Below the pieces are notes generated by a model. The model saw only the letters and a program-made list of their open reading frames with translations, had not been told where the DNA came from and made no database searches. DNA of 64,000 bases from Mesorhizobium loti (GTDB taxonomy: Bacteria > Pseudomonadota > Alphaproteobacteria > Rhizobiales > Rhizobiaceae), in the NCBI GenBank assembly GCA_014189435.1, contig CP050293.1:6639001-6703000 (forward strand), read 5' to 3'. Shown one piece after another: positions 10,086 through 20,118 of the stretch. The position numbers were made by a program, and so were the translations under genes. The first letter of the stretch is position 1. Each line of letters begins with the position of its first letter.

Positions 10086-10673
10086 ATGGTTGCCGAAGCG
10101 GAAGACTCAGAAGACGAAAGTTACGCGATAGACTGCCCGGTGCTGGTCACCGAGCGACTGGTGATGCGGGCGCCTCACGAAGGCGACATCGCACAACTGG
10201 TCGAGCTGGCCGACAACCGTCATGTCGCCGAAATGCTGGCTCGCATGCCGCACCCCTATGGCGAGGCCGAGGCGCGCGCCTTCCTCGCCATGACCAAGTC
10301 GCGCCGGGCAGGCATCGCCTATGCCTTGACGCTGGCCGGCACCGACACATTCGTCGGTTGCGCCGGTCTCAACACCACCGATCGCGGGCTGGAGCTCGGC
10401 TACTGGATCGGCGAGCCCTACTGGAAGAAGGGCTATGCGACCGAAGCAGCGCATGCGCTGGTCGATCTCGCCTTCCAGAGGACGTCGATCCAGGTGCTGC
10501 ATGCCTCGACGCGGGTCATCAATCCGGCCTCGCGTCGCGTCATCCACAAGTGCGGCTTCCAGTATGCCGGCCAGGGCATGCTGAACTCGATCGTCGCTGG
10601 CCAGGTGCCGGTCGAGCGCTACCGGCTCGACAGGAAGACGTGGACGAGCCTGCGGAACTGGGTCCACTTTTGA
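10086..10673 (+). CDS. GNAT acetyltransferase, RimJ/RimL type
   Basis: A 195-residue GNAT-fold protein. It contains the RimJ-like segment LVTERLVMRAPHEGD near residue 25, the acetyl-CoA binding region GYWIGEPYWKKGYATEA and the closing N-A-S-R-R-V-I-H-K-C-G-F motif. The start at 10086 follows GGAGGA and replaces a longer frame that would run through the rpmA terminator. The substrate is probably a protein N-terminus or small molecule; it cannot be named. A second GNAT gene follows four bases downstream, suggesting co-transcription. Confidence 0.88.
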   Translation: MVAEAEDSEDESYAIDCPVLVTERLVMRAPHEGDIAQLVELADNRHVAEMLARMPHPYGEAEARAFLAMTKSRRAGIAYALTLAGTDTFVGCAGLNTTDRGLELGYWIGEPYWKKGYATEAAHALVDLAFQRTSIQVLHASTRVINPASRRVIHKCGFQYAGQGMLNSIVAGQVPVERYRLDRKTWTSLRNWVHF

Positions 10674-10676
10674 TGG

Positions 10677-11225
10677 ATGACGACGGTCAAGCCAATGGTC
10701 GACAGCAGCAATATTGAAACGGCCGCGATCGCGCCGATGACGCCTGGGGATGTCGAAAGCTTTCGTCGCGCGCTCGATGTCGTAGCGCGCGAGCGAAAGT
10801 ACCTGTCCTTCCTCGAGGCGCCCTCGCTGGATCAAGTCAGAAGTTTCGCAATGGACCGTATCGGCAGAGGCGACCCGGGGTTCGTGGCCGTTGTTCGTGG
10901 CGAGGTCGTCGGCTGGTGCGACATCTCACGCCATGACCGGCTCATCCATGCGCATCGCGGCGCGCTTGGAATGGGGATCATTCCTTCCTATCGGGGGCGT
11001 GGCCTCGGACTGCGGCTCATCAATGCGACCTTGGCGCAGGCGCGCAAGACCGGCTTTGTCCGCGTCGAGCTTTCCGTGCATTCCGACAATGCTCGCGCCA
11101 TCTCCCTCTACGACAAGGTCGGGTTTGTCAGGGAGGGCGTGCAGCGCGACGCCGTCCTTATCGACGGGGAATATCGCGATACCATCATGATGGCGATCGT
11201 CGAACGCGAAAACGCAGCCGGATGA
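10677..11225 (+). CDS. GNAT acetyltransferase
   Basis: A 182-residue GNAT protein with the acetyl-CoA motif PSYRGRGLGLRLI and the strand-loop DNARAISLYDKVGF typical of the superfamily. It starts three bases after the stop of the preceding acetyltransferase gene. An internal ATG at 10695 is an alternative start. The two GNATs are only distantly alike, so this looks like an operon rather than a recent duplication. Substrate unknown. Confidence 0.87.
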   Translation: MTTVKPMVDSSNIETAAIAPMTPGDVESFRRALDVVARERKYLSFLEAPSLDQVRSFAMDRIGRGDPGFVAVVRGEVVGWCDISRHDRLIHAHRGALGMGIIPSYRGRGLGLRLINATLAQARKTGFVRVELSVHSDNARAISLYDKVGFVREGVQRDAVLIDGEYRDTIMMAIVERENAAG

Positions 11226-11232
11226 CTGGCCA

Positions 11233-12102
11233 TCAGCCCAGTTCAGCCCACACCGGCAGATGATCCGAACCGGTCGCTTGCCGGTCGACCCAAAGGCGCT
11301 GCAGGGATTTGGCGAGCGAAGCGCTGGTGAAGATATAGTCGATGCGCTTGTGGCGGCTGGGGTCAGTGGGTTGCTTGGGGTCGACCCAACTGACGAGATC
11401 GTCGCCGGTGACGTTCAGCCGCAAGGCGGCATCGACGGCAAAGTCGGCGGTCAGCGGCATGCCGAATTCGTGGTCCGGCCGGCCGGCGAGTTCGACATAT
11501 TCGGGCGATCCGGCCAGCATGTTGAAATCGCCCATGCCGACAAAGGCTTCGGGATGCGGCAATTCCGGCAGGCCGATCTCGGCGACGCCAGACAGCGCGC
11601 CGCCTTCGAGCGCATAGTTCAGCATGCGTTGACGCAGGAACTGGATCTGGCTGGCGCGTTCGACGGGGCTGCGGTGATCGAGATGGATGGAATAGAAGCG
11701 GATGAAACCAAGCGGTGTCTCGATCAGCGCTTCCAGCGCGCCACGCTGGAAGTTCATCATCTCGAAGCTGCGGCTGCGCGGCAAAAGCAGGTTGCGCGAC
11801 AGATGAATGGGCGTCTTCGACAGCACCATGTTGCCGAGCTGGAAGGTTTTCGTGATGGCGCGGCCGTTTTCGATGTGCGAACCGATGTTGGCTTCGAAAT
11901 TGCTGCCATAGACGGCGAAGTAATCGGGCAGCGCCTCGCCGATCTCGGCGACCATGTCGCGGCCGCCGTTCCTGGGATTGTTGCGGGTCACCTCCTGCAG
12001 GGCGATCACGTCGGCGCCGCGCACGGCATCAGCGATGCGCCCGACATCGTATTGCCCGTCGAGACCGATGCCGTACTGGATGTTGTAGGTTACAAGCTTC
12101 AT
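11233..12102 (-). CDS. Endonuclease/exonuclease/phosphatase family protein
   Basis: A 289-residue EEP-superfamily hydrolase. The family landmarks are TYNIQYG at the N-terminus, the metal-binding LQEV (about residue 36), FYSIHLDHRS, GMGDFN and the closing SDHLPV. No signal peptide is seen. EEP members cut nucleic acids, phosphoinositides or sphingomyelin, so the substrate stays open. It is convergent with the GNAT pair (7 bp gap) and divergent from obgE. Confidence 0.85.
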   Translation of the reverse strand: MKLVTYNIQYGIGLDGQYDVGRIADAVRGADVIALQEVTRNNPRNGGRDMVAEIGEALPDYFAVYGSNFEANIGSHIENGRAITKTFQLGNMVLSKTPIHLSRNLLLPRSRSFEMMNFQRGALEALIETPLGFIRFYSIHLDHRSPVERASQIQFLRQRMLNYALEGGALSGVAEIGLPELPHPEAFVGMGDFNMLAGSPEYVELAGRPDHEFGMPLTADFAVDAALRLNVTGDDLVSWVDPKQPTDPSRHKRIDYIFTSASLAKSLQRLWVDRQATGSDHLPVWAELG

Positions 12103-12221
12103 TCCGACATCTCTCCGGCCAATCTCACGCGGCCATTGTCACAAAACGGCCTCGCCCTTCGCCGCGCCTTGGTTTAGAGCAAAGCCCAAGGTTTAGAGCA
12201 ATGCCGCAAGGCCACTGGTAG

Positions 12222-13268
<1,047 letters not shown>

Positions 13269-13272
13269 GACG

Positions 13273-14484
13273 ATGCAGTCGCTGAAAAAATATCGGCGCA
13301 TCACCGTCAAGATCGGCTCGGCGCTGCTCGTCGACCGCACGACGGGCCTGAAGCGCGACTGGCTGGCCTCGCTCGCCGACGACATTGCCGTGCTGGCCCA
13401 GGGCGGCGCTGAAATCCTCGTCGTGTCGTCCGGCGCCATCGCGCTTGGCCGCACCATCCTTGGCCTCGGCAAGCGTGCCTTGAAGCTCGAAGAGAGCCAG
13501 GCCGCGGCAGCCGTCGGGCAGATCGCCCTGGCCGGCGCCTGGTCGGATGCGCTCGGCAAGGGCAGCCTGAAGTCGGGCCAGATCCTGCTGACGCTCGGCG
13601 ATACCGAGGAGCGCCGCCGTTATCTCAACGCGCGTGCGACGATTTCGACGCTGCTCAAGATGAAAGCGGTGCCGGTCATCAATGAGAACGACACGGTGGC
13701 GACGTCCGAAATCCGCTATGGCGACAATGACCGGCTGGCGGCGCGCGTCGCCACCATGATGGGCGCCGACCTTCTGGTGCTGCTTTCCGACATTGACGGG
13801 CTCTACACGGCGCCGCCGGCGCGCGACCCCAACGCCAAATTCATTCCGGTGGTCGATCGCATCACGCCCGACATCGAAGCGATGGCGGGTGCGGCCGCTT
13901 CCGAGCTGTCGCGCGGCGGCATGCGCACGAAGCTCGATGCCGGCAAGATCGCCACCGCCGCCGGTACCGCGATGATCATCACGTCAGGCACGCGGCTGTC
14001 GCCGTTGATGGCGATCGAACGCGGCGAGCGTGCCACCTTCTTCCGGCCGAGCGCCAACCCGGTCAAGGGCTACAAGACCTGGATCGCCGGCCAGCTCGAA
14101 CCTGCCGGCCGGCTGACAGTCGATGCCGGCGCCATCGGCGCGCTGCTGTCGGGCAAGTCGCTGCTGCCGGCCGGCGTCAAGCTGGTCAGCGGCAATTTCT
14201 CGCGCGGCGACACGGTGGCGATCCTGTCGCCCGAGGGCCACGAGATCGCGCGCGGGCTGGTTGCCTATGATGCCGCCGATGCCGTAAGGATCGCAGGCCT
14301 GAAAACGGCCGAGATCGAAACCGTGCTCGGCTACGAGGCGCGCTCGGCGATGATCCACCGCGACGACCTTGTGGTGAGCCATTCCAGCGACCAAGTACGG
14401 GCCAGCGACCAAGTAGGGGCCAGCGACCAAGTAGGGGCGGGTGATCAATTAGGGATCGCTGACCAAATAACCAGCGGAGGATGA
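13273..14484 (+). CDS. proB: Glutamate 5-kinase with repeat-encoded tail
   Basis: A 403-residue gamma-glutamyl kinase that phosphorylates glutamate in the first step of proline synthesis. The amino-acid kinase domain starts at [14 protein letters not shown] and includes VSSGAIALG and [17 protein letters not shown]; a PUA domain follows from about 285. The protein runs some 30 residues beyond the normal end. That tail, with repeated SDQVGA units, is encoded by 18-bp tandem repeats at 14384-14473. The start at 13273 gives the family N-terminus; an upstream in-frame extension overlaps obgE and is rejected. Confidence 0.95.
   Translation: MQSLKKYRRITVKIGSALLVDRTTGLKRDWLASLADDIAVLAQGGAEILVVSSGAIALGRTILGLGKRALKLEESQAAAAVGQIALAGAWSDALGKGSLKSGQILLTLGDTEERRRYLNARATISTLLKMKAVPVINENDTVATSEIRYGDNDRLAARVATMMGADLLVLLSDIDGLYTAPPARDPNAKFIPVVDRITPDIEAMAGAAASELSRGGMRTKLDAGKIATAAGTAMIITSGTRLSPLMAIERGERATFFRPSANPVKGYKTWIAGQLEPAGRLTVDAGAIGALLSGKSLLPAGVKLVSGNFSRGDTVAILSPEGHEIARGLVAYDAADAVRIAGLKTAEIETVLGYEARSAMIHRDDLVVSHSSDQVRASDQVGASDQVGAGDQLGIADQITSGG
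14384..14473 (+). repeat. Five 18-bp tandem repeats in the 3' end of proB
   Basis: Units start at 14384, 14402 and 14420 and are nearly identical (CCAGCGACCAAGTAGGGG); two more diverged units follow at 14438 and 14456. Because 18 bases equal six codons, each unit adds one six-residue block to ProB without shifting the frame. Confidence 0.9.
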
Positions 14485-14487
14485 GCC

Positions 14488-15774
14488 ATGCTGAAGCTGC
14501 ATGAAAAATCCGGGGATGACACCGTAGCAACGATGGCCGATATCGGCCGCCGCGCCCGCGCTGCCGCCCGACCGCTGGCCATCGCCACAACCGCCGCCAA
14601 GAACGCCGCGCTCGTTGCCATGGCCGAGGCGATCGTTGCACGTCAGCAGGATATTCTCGACGCCAACGCCATCGATGTCTCGAATGGCCACGAATCCGGA
14701 CTTTCCGCCTCCTTCATGGACCGTCTGAAGCTCGATCCGGCGCGCATTCGCGCTATGGCCGATGGTATCAGGGAGATCGCCGCGCTGCGCGATCCGGTCG
14801 GCGATGTCATCGCCGCATGGGACCGACCGAACGGCCTGCATATCGAGCGCGTCCGCACGCCGCTCGGCGTCGTCGGCGTCATCTATGAGAGCCGCCCGAA
14901 CGTCACGGCGGATGCCGGCGCGCTGTGTCTCAAGGCCGGCAATCCGGTGATCCTGCGCGGCGGCTCGGATTCGCTCAATTCGTCGGCCGCCATCCATGCC
15001 TGCCTGGTCGAAGGGCTGAAGGAAGCCGGCCTGCCGCAAGACGCCATCCAGCTGGTGCCGACCACCGACCGCGCCGCCGTCGGGGAGATGCTGAAGGGCC
15101 TCGGCGGTACGCTCGATGTCATCATTCCGCGCGGCGGCAAAAGCCTCGTCGGGCGTGTGCAGAGCGAGGCGCGGGTGCCGGTCTTCGCGCATCTCGAAGG
15201 CATCTGCCATCTCTACATCGACCGCTCGGCCGATCTCGACATGGCGGTGCGGATTGCGGTCAACGCCAAGATGCGGCGCACCGGCGTCTGCGGTGCCGCC
15301 GAGACGCTGCTGGTCGACCGGGCGGTTGCCTCCACGCATCTGGTGCCGATCCTGGACGCCCTGCGCGCCGCCGGCTGCGAAATCCATGCCGATGCCGAGG
15401 TGCTAAAAGTGTTTTTCGACGCCAAGCCGGCGACCGATGCCGACTGGGTGACCGAATATCTCGATGCCATCATCGCAGTGAAACTGGTCGACGGCATCGG
15501 TGGCGCGATCGACCATATCGAGACGTTTTCCTCGCATCACACCGAGGCGATCGTTGCCGAGGATGCGCAAGCGGTCGAGCGGTTCTTCAACGAGATCGAT
15601 TCGGCGATCCTGCTGCACAACGCCTCGACGCAGTTCGCCGATGGCGGCGAGTTCGGCATGGGCGCCGAGATCGGCATCGCCACCGGCAAGATGCACGCGC
15701 GCGGACCGGTTGGCGTCGAGCAACTGACTTCGTTCAAATACCGCGTGCGCGGGGCGGGACAGGTGAGGCCTTGA
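14488..15774 (+). CDS. proA: Glutamate-5-semialdehyde dehydrogenase
   Basis: A 428-residue gamma-glutamyl phosphate reductase, second enzyme of proline synthesis, converting glutamyl phosphate to glutamate semialdehyde with NADPH. Family signatures are [14 protein letters not shown] (131-144), ILRGGSDS and the catalytic Cys268 in [10 protein letters not shown]. It starts three bases after the proB stop, so the two are co-transcribed and possibly translationally coupled. A rhizobial palindromic repeat follows the stop codon. Confidence 0.97.
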   Translation: MLKLHEKSGDDTVATMADIGRRARAAARPLAIATTAAKNAALVAMAEAIVARQQDILDANAIDVSNGHESGLSASFMDRLKLDPARIRAMADGIREIAALRDPVGDVIAAWDRPNGLHIERVRTPLGVVGVIYESRPNVTADAGALCLKAGNPVILRGGSDSLNSSAAIHACLVEGLKEAGLPQDAIQLVPTTDRAAVGEMLKGLGGTLDVIIPRGGKSLVGRVQSEARVPVFAHLEGICHLYIDRSADLDMAVRIAVNAKMRRTGVCGAAETLLVDRAVASTHLVPILDALRAAGCEIHADAEVLKVFFDAKPATDADWVTEYLDAIIAVKLVDGIGGAIDHIETFSSHHTEAIVAEDAQAVERFFNEIDSAILLHNASTQFADGGEFGMGAEIGIATGKMHARGPVGVEQLTSFKYRVRGAGQVRP

Positions 15775-15785
15775 GCGCTGGTCTT

Positions 15786-15911
15786 ACCCTCCCCCTTGTG
15801 GGGAGGGTGGCGAGCGCAGCGAGCCGGGTGGGGGGGACGACGCTGAATTCCACGATACCCCCACCCCGCTCCGCTTCGCGGATCGACCCTCCCCACAAGG
15901 GGGAGGGTAAG
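15786..15911. repeat. Rhizobial intergenic palindromic element, copy A
   Basis: ACCCTCCCCCTTGTGGGGAGGGT near 15786-15808 is matched on the other end by ACCCTCCCCACAAGGGGGAGGGT near 15889-15911. The arms are near-perfect inverted repeats and each is itself partly palindromic; the centre holds CGAGCGCAGCGAGC and GCTCCGCTTCGCGGA hairpins. A related copy lies at 32195-32362. Elements of this look (RIME-like) are dispersed in rhizobial genomes. Confidence 0.75.
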
Positions 15912-15938
15912 GAGGCTGTCCCCTCCCATTATCTGAAA

Positions 15939-16526
15939 ATGCCGCACGCCGAAAAAGGCCTCGCCGTCGGTCTGTTCGGCGGCTCGTTCAATCCGCCGCA
16001 TGCCGGCCATGCGCTGGTCGCCGAGATTGCGCTGCGCCGCCTGGCGCTCGACCAGCTGTGGTGGATGGTGACGCCGGGCAATCCGTTGAAGAGCACCAGG
16101 GAATTGGCGCCGCTCAGCGAGCGGCTGCAACTGTCCGAGCAGATCGCCAAGAACCCGAAGATCAAGGTCACCGCCTTCGAGGCGGCCCATCACGTCCGCT
16201 ACACCGCCGATACGCTGGCGCTGGTCAAGGCGCGCAATCCCGGTGTCGACTTCGTCTGGATCATGGGCGCGGATAGTTTGCGCGACTTCCATCGCTGGCA
16301 GCGCTGGCGCGAGATCGTCATGACCTTCCCGATCGCCGTCATCGACCGCCCGGGCGCGACGCTGTCGTTCCTGTCCTCGGTCGTCGCCAAGACCTTCGAC
16401 TATGCCCGCGTCGACGAGGGCGACGCGCCGCGACTGGCCCGGATGAAGGCGCCAGCCTGGACCTTCATCCACGGCCCGCGTTCGTCGCTGTCGTCGAGCG
16501 CGATCCGCAAGCTGGCAAAGGGATAG
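15939..16526 (+). CDS. nadD: Nicotinate-nucleotide adenylyltransferase
   Basis: A 195-residue NaMN adenylyltransferase of NAD synthesis. The ATP-binding motif GSFNPPHAGH (15-24) and the C-terminal ISSTxxR-like SSLSSSAIRK identify it, with WIMGADSL in between. The ATG at 15939 gives the family start, though the only good Shine-Dalgarno (GGAGG near 15910) is distant and sits at the edge of the palindromic repeat. In related genomes nadD is followed by rsfS; here an MFS gene and an MscS gene separate the two. Confidence 0.93.
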   Translation: MPHAEKGLAVGLFGGSFNPPHAGHALVAEIALRRLALDQLWWMVTPGNPLKSTRELAPLSERLQLSEQIAKNPKIKVTAFEAAHHVRYTADTLALVKARNPGVDFVWIMGADSLRDFHRWQRWREIVMTFPIAVIDRPGATLSFLSSVVAKTFDYARVDEGDAPRLARMKAPAWTFIHGPRSSLSSSAIRKLAKG

Positions 16527-16550
16527 CATCCGCGCGGATTTCCCTTCTCC

Positions 16551-16576
16551 CACAAGAAGGGGAGAAGGCAAGACCG
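16551..16576. terminator. Hairpin between nadD and the MFS gene
   Basis: CCTTCTCCC and GGGGAGAAGG form a 9-bp stem around a short ACAAGAA loop. There is no T-run. It may end nadD transcription or be a short relative of the rhizobial repeat at 36401-36525, which carries similar CTTCTCCC arms. Confidence 0.45.
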
Positions 16577-16631
16577 GCCATGTCGCTTTTATCGCTCCCT
16601 TTGCCTGTTTCATTGGCAATCCTGAGCAGGC

Positions 16632-17924
16632 ATGTCGATTCCCAGGAAAAACCGCAGCGAAGCCGAGCAGGGCGCCGAGCCCACGCCGCTGATCGCGATT
16701 GCCAGCGTCATCGTGTCGATGGCGCTGATCGCCGTCGGCAACGGGCTGATGTTTGCCTATATCCCGGTGCGGCTCGGCGCCGAGGGTTTCGATCCGACGT
16801 GGGCCGGGCTGATCATCACCGGACTTTCGGCCGGCGGCCTCGCCGGCTGCATCCTGACCGGACCGCTGGTGCGAAGGGTTGGCCATGCCCGCGCCTTCAT
16901 GGTGCTGTCGGCGCTGATCGCGCTGGCCAACGCCGCTGTCGGCGCCGGGGTCCATCCGCTGCTGTGGATCGCCGCCCGCGCACTCTACGGCTTTGCCATA
17001 TGCGGCCTGTTCATCGTCGCGCAGAGCTGGCTCAACGATGCCGTTGCCAATGCCATCCGTGGCCGGGTGATGGCGTTCTTCTACGTTGCCTATGTCGCCG
17101 GTCTAGGCGTCGGCTACGCGACGCTGGCGCTGGTCGATATCAGGACGGCGGACGCGCCGCTGATCGGTATCGTCTTCACGGCGCTGTCGATCCTTCCCGT
17201 CGGGATGACGCGGCTGGCCCAGCCGCCGGCGCCGCAGGCGGCCTCGGTAGCGTTGCGCCGCGCCTGGCGGATTTCGCCGGTCGGGGTCGCCGGCATGCTG
17301 GCGGTCGGCGGCCTGTCGATGTCGATCGCCGGCTTCGCGCCGATCCACGCCACGGCCAAGGGCTACAGCCAGGCCGACGTGGCGCTGCTGCTTTCGGCGA
17401 TGCCGGTCGGCACGCTGATCCTGCAGATCCCGCTCGGCTGGATTTCCGACCGCACCGACCGCCGCTATGTGCTGATCGCCGCATCCGCGCTCGCCATGGT
17501 CGCCGGCCTGTTCGCGCTCGGCTTCGACGGCGGCGCGCTGGCGGCGCTGGTGGTGATTTACATCGTTTGGGACGGCGCCTCGGAATCGATCTATTCGCTT
17601 TCCAGCGCGCATGCCTCCGACCGTGCCGGCAAGGAGGACATGGTGGCGCTGTCCAGCTCGCTTTTGTTTGCGTGGTCGCTTTCGGGCTTCATCGTGCCCG
17701 GCATCGTGACCGCGCTTTCGGCCGTCTTTGGCACGCAGGCGTTCATCTATGTGGCGATCCTCATTGCCGCGGCCTTCTGCCTGTTCGTGCTTCTGCGCGT
17801 GTTCACGACGCAGGCTGTCCCTGCCGGTGAAACCGGCAGTTTCGCGCCGATGACGGCGCAGGCGCCGCTGCCGGTGGAGCTTGCTTTCGCGCCGGACGAG
17901 CAGGATCGGCACAGGGGCAGCTGA
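16632..17924 (+). CDS. MFS transporter, YcaD-like
   Basis: A 430-residue integral membrane carrier with about twelve hydrophobic segments and the MFS motif A-like GPLVRRVGHAR between helices 2 and 3, plus a second GWISDRTDRR in the second half. Layout resembles the YcaD/sugar-efflux branch. The substrate is unknown. The gene begins 105 bp after nadD and ends exactly where the convergent mscS-like gene ends, with no spacer. Confidence 0.85.
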   Translation: MSIPRKNRSEAEQGAEPTPLIAIASVIVSMALIAVGNGLMFAYIPVRLGAEGFDPTWAGLIITGLSAGGLAGCILTGPLVRRVGHARAFMVLSALIALANAAVGAGVHPLLWIAARALYGFAICGLFIVAQSWLNDAVANAIRGRVMAFFYVAYVAGLGVGYATLALVDIRTADAPLIGIVFTALSILPVGMTRLAQPPAPQAASVALRRAWRISPVGVAGMLAVGGLSMSIAGFAPIHATAKGYSQADVALLLSAMPVGTLILQIPLGWISDRTDRRYVLIAASALAMVAGLFALGFDGGALAALVVIYIVWDGASESIYSLSSAHASDRAGKEDMVALSSSLLFAWSLSGFIVPGIVTALSAVFGTQAFIYVAILIAAAFCLFVLLRVFTTQAVPAGETGSFAPMTAQAPLPVELAFAPDEQDRHRGS

Positions 17925-18776
17925 TTATTGCCGGCGGGCTTCCGGCGGCGGCGCTTCCGGTGGCGGCTGCGGGATCGATATGCCTTCCGAGTCGAATTCC
18001 TGCTTGGCGCGCTTGGTGAGGTCGGTCTGGGTGGCGAAGAAGTCCGCCGACGATGTCCAGTAGCGCAAGGCAATCGAAACCGTGCTTTCACCTAGTGTGG
18101 CCACGAATGCGATCGGCGCCGGCTCGCGCTTCACCCGCCGCTCTGCGGTGGCAATGGCAAGCAAGGCCTTCTGGGCGCGGTCGATGTCGTTCCAGGAACC
18201 GATGCTGAGCGTGATGTCGCTGCGGCGCACGCCGTTGCGCGAGAAGTTGCGCACCGGCTGGTTCCACAGCGTCGAATTGGGCGCCAGGATGTAGGTTCCG
18301 TCGGCGCTCCTGAGACTGGTCGCGAACAGGCCGATCTCCTCGATCGAGCCGGCAATCGAACCGACCTCGACGGACTCGCCGATGCGGAACGGCCGCAGCG
18401 CCAGAAGCATGATCCCGGCGGCGATGTTCTGCAGCGTGCCTTGCAGCGCCAGGCCGATGGCAAGGCCGATGGCACCGATTGCGGCAATGATCGACGCCGT
18501 CTGTACGCCGAATTGGCCGAGCACCATGATGGTGACGAGGAGCAGGATGGCGTAGCGGACGATCTTGGAGAAGAAATGCCGCAAAGTTGCATCGAAACCA
18601 TGGATATGGCCGAGGCCGGCGAAGATGGAACGTTCGGCAAGGCCGGCGATGATGCAGCCGACAACCAAAAGGATAACGGCACCGATGGCCGAGAAGGCGT
18701 AGGAAACGATCAGCGTGCTTAGCTGCGCGAGGCCGGCCTGGACGGTGAGAAGGGCGTTTTGAGGGTCGATCGGCAT
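17925..18776 (-). CDS. Small-conductance mechanosensitive channel (MscS family)
   Basis: A 283-residue MscS-family protein. Three hydrophobic segments occupy roughly residues 20-135; the pore helix with alternating Gly/Ala (IAAIGAIGLAIGLALQGTLQNIAAGI) leads into the beta domain PFRIGESVEVGSIAGSIEEIGL. Such channels release solutes on hypo-osmotic shock at the inner membrane. The C-terminal tail is proline-rich (PQPPPEAPPPE). It is convergent and contiguous with the MFS gene. Confidence 0.9.
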   Translation of the reverse strand: MPIDPQNALLTVQAGLAQLSTLIVSYAFSAIGAVILLVVGCIIAGLAERSIFAGLGHIHGFDATLRHFFSKIVRYAILLLVTIMVLGQFGVQTASIIAAIGAIGLAIGLALQGTLQNIAAGIMLLALRPFRIGESVEVGSIAGSIEEIGLFATSLRSADGTYILAPNSTLWNQPVRNFSRNGVRRSDITLSIGSWNDIDRAQKALLAIATAERRVKREPAPIAFVATLGESTVSIALRYWTSSADFFATQTDLTKRAKQEFDSEGISIPQPPPEAPPPEARRQ

Positions 18777-19018
18777 GACAGGATTCCGGTTGGTCGGTGA
18801 GCCGATAACCCATGCGGGCGGCGAGGGTTCCGATCTTTTCCAGCGTGCGGCGGAACCACAGGATCGAGAATACGTTCGTGCGAGGCAGGGTCCCGTCTTG
18901 AAACTGTCAGGGAACTCTGCCTATCTAAGTGGTGTCACCTGCTTTTGAGGGTGATTTGGTTGTTCTTGCTGCGAAAGGAAATACACTGAGAACAGCACTG
19001 CGGAAGAAGGCCGATATC

Positions 19019-19396
19019 ATGCCTTCGCCGGCCAGGATCAGCGTAGACGACGCCGTGTCCCGCGCCATCAAGACAGTCCTTGCCAGTCTGGAAGACTCCA
19101 AGGCCGAAAATATTGTCTCAATCGACATCCAGGGGAAATCGAGCCTCGGCGATTACATGGTCGTCGCTTCGGGCCGATCGCACCGTCATGTTGCGGCTGT
19201 CGCCGATCATCTTCTCAAAGCGATCAAGGATGCCGGTCTCGGCACCGCGCGCGTTGAGGGATTGGCAGGCGCCGACTGGGTCCTGATCGATTCGGGCGAC
19301 ATCATCGTCCATGTCTTCCGCCCTGAAGTCCGCGAATTCTACAATCTTGAAAAGATGTGGCAGGCGCCGGATCTCGAGGAAGAGACCCTCCACTAA
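19019..19396 (+). CDS. rsfS: Ribosome silencing factor RsfS
   Basis: A 125-residue RsfS (Iojap/DUF143) protein, which binds ribosomal protein L14 and blocks subunit joining. Signatures include DIQGKSSLGDYMVVASGRSHRHV and the closing DWVLIDSGDIIVHVFRPEVREFYNLEKMW. The ATG at 19019 is preferred since it matches the usual length and has GAAGAAGG upstream; an in-frame GTG at 18929 would add 30 unrelated residues. It is upstream of rlmH in the standard gene order. Confidence 0.93.
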   Translation: MPSPARISVDDAVSRAIKTVLASLEDSKAENIVSIDIQGKSSLGDYMVVASGRSHRHVAAVADHLLKAIKDAGLGTARVEGLAGADWVLIDSGDIIVHVFRPEVREFYNLEKMWQAPDLEEETLH

Positions 19397-19440
19397 GCCG
19401 CCTTTGTTTTGATGCATGTCATCACATGCATTAGCGGCTT
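19395..19440. repeat. Nested hairpin between rsfS and rlmH
   Basis: AAGCCGC at 19395-19401 pairs with GCGGCTT at 19434-19440, enclosing a second stem ATGCATGT/ACATGCAT. It overlaps the rsfS stop and could modulate read-through into rlmH; no T-run is present. Confidence 0.5.
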
Positions 19441-19452
19441 ATAGGGGCGAGG

Positions 19453-19935
19453 ATGAAGATATCAGTTCATGCCGTGGGCCGGATGAAAGCCGGCCCCGAG
19501 AAGCTGCTCGCCGACCGTTATTTCGAGCGCTTCGCCAAGAGTGGCCCGGCGGTGGGGCTTGAATTTGCCGGCATTGCCGAGATCGCCGAGGGGCGCGGCC
19601 AGACCGCAAACGAGCGGCGGCGTGAGGAAGGCCAGAAGCTGCAGACGCAGTTGCAGCCCGGCACCGCGCTGATCCTGCTGGACGAACGTGGCAAAAGCTT
19701 TTCCTCGGAAGATTTCGCCGGGCGCCTCGGCCTGTTGCGTGACGGTGGCCGCAAGGCGCTGGTCATCGCCATCGGCGGCGCCGACGGCCACGATCAGTCG
19801 CTGCGCGACCAGGCCGACCTGGTGATGTCGTTCGGATTGCTGACCTGGCCGCACCAGCTGGTGCGCGTGATGCTGGGTGAGCAGCTTTATCGGGTGGCCA
19901 CCATCCTTTCGGGACATCCCTACCATCGATCTTAA
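19453..19935 (+). CDS. rlmH: 23S rRNA pseudouridine-1915 N3-methyltransferase
   Basis: A 160-residue SPOUT methyltransferase. The knot region reads LVIAIGGADGHDQSL and the C-terminus ends LPHQL-like with LTWPHQLVRVMLGEQLYRVATILSGHPYHR, the RlmH hallmark. It methylates the modified base in helix 69 of 23S rRNA. Found directly after rsfS, as in most bacteria. Confidence 0.96.
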   Translation: MKISVHAVGRMKAGPEKLLADRYFERFAKSGPAVGLEFAGIAEIAEGRGQTANERRREEGQKLQTQLQPGTALILLDERGKSFSSEDFAGRLGLLRDGGRKALVIAIGGADGHDQSLRDQADLVMSFGLLTWPHQLVRVMLGEQLYRVATILSGHPYHRS

Positions 19936-20005
19936 ACCGGTGAATTGGCGCGACCTGCCCGGATTTCCGCCCCAATGCCGCGCCAGATTGGACCTTTGGT
20001 CTTAT

Positions 20006-20049
20006 GCATGTCGTTTTCCCAAAACCGGGACCACTTTTGGGCGACATGT
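20006..20049. repeat. Short rhizobial palindrome, GCATGTCG type
   Basis: Outer arms GCATGTCG (20006-20013) and CGACATGT (20042-20049) enclose an inner CCCAAAA/TTTTGGG stem. Similar two-stem palindromes occur at 27237-27280 and 44072-44115 in this window. Resembles a repeat family spread in rhizobial intergenic regions. Confidence 0.65.
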
Positions 20050-20118
20050 ATTCGGGAACGGGCCTTTCAAACATGGTTGATGGTTCGTTAACGAAGCCGC
20101 GGATAGAGTCGACGCCGG

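Noticed and set aside
14384..14473. CRISPR-like regular repeats
   Set aside because: The units are directly adjacent 18-mers without spacers and lie in frame within proB, so they are a coding tandem repeat.
15537..16955. Long minus-strand open frame of 472 codons
   Set aside because: It lies antisense to proA and nadD, crosses a palindromic repeat, has no family resemblance and shows the shadow pattern of GC-rich coding sequence.
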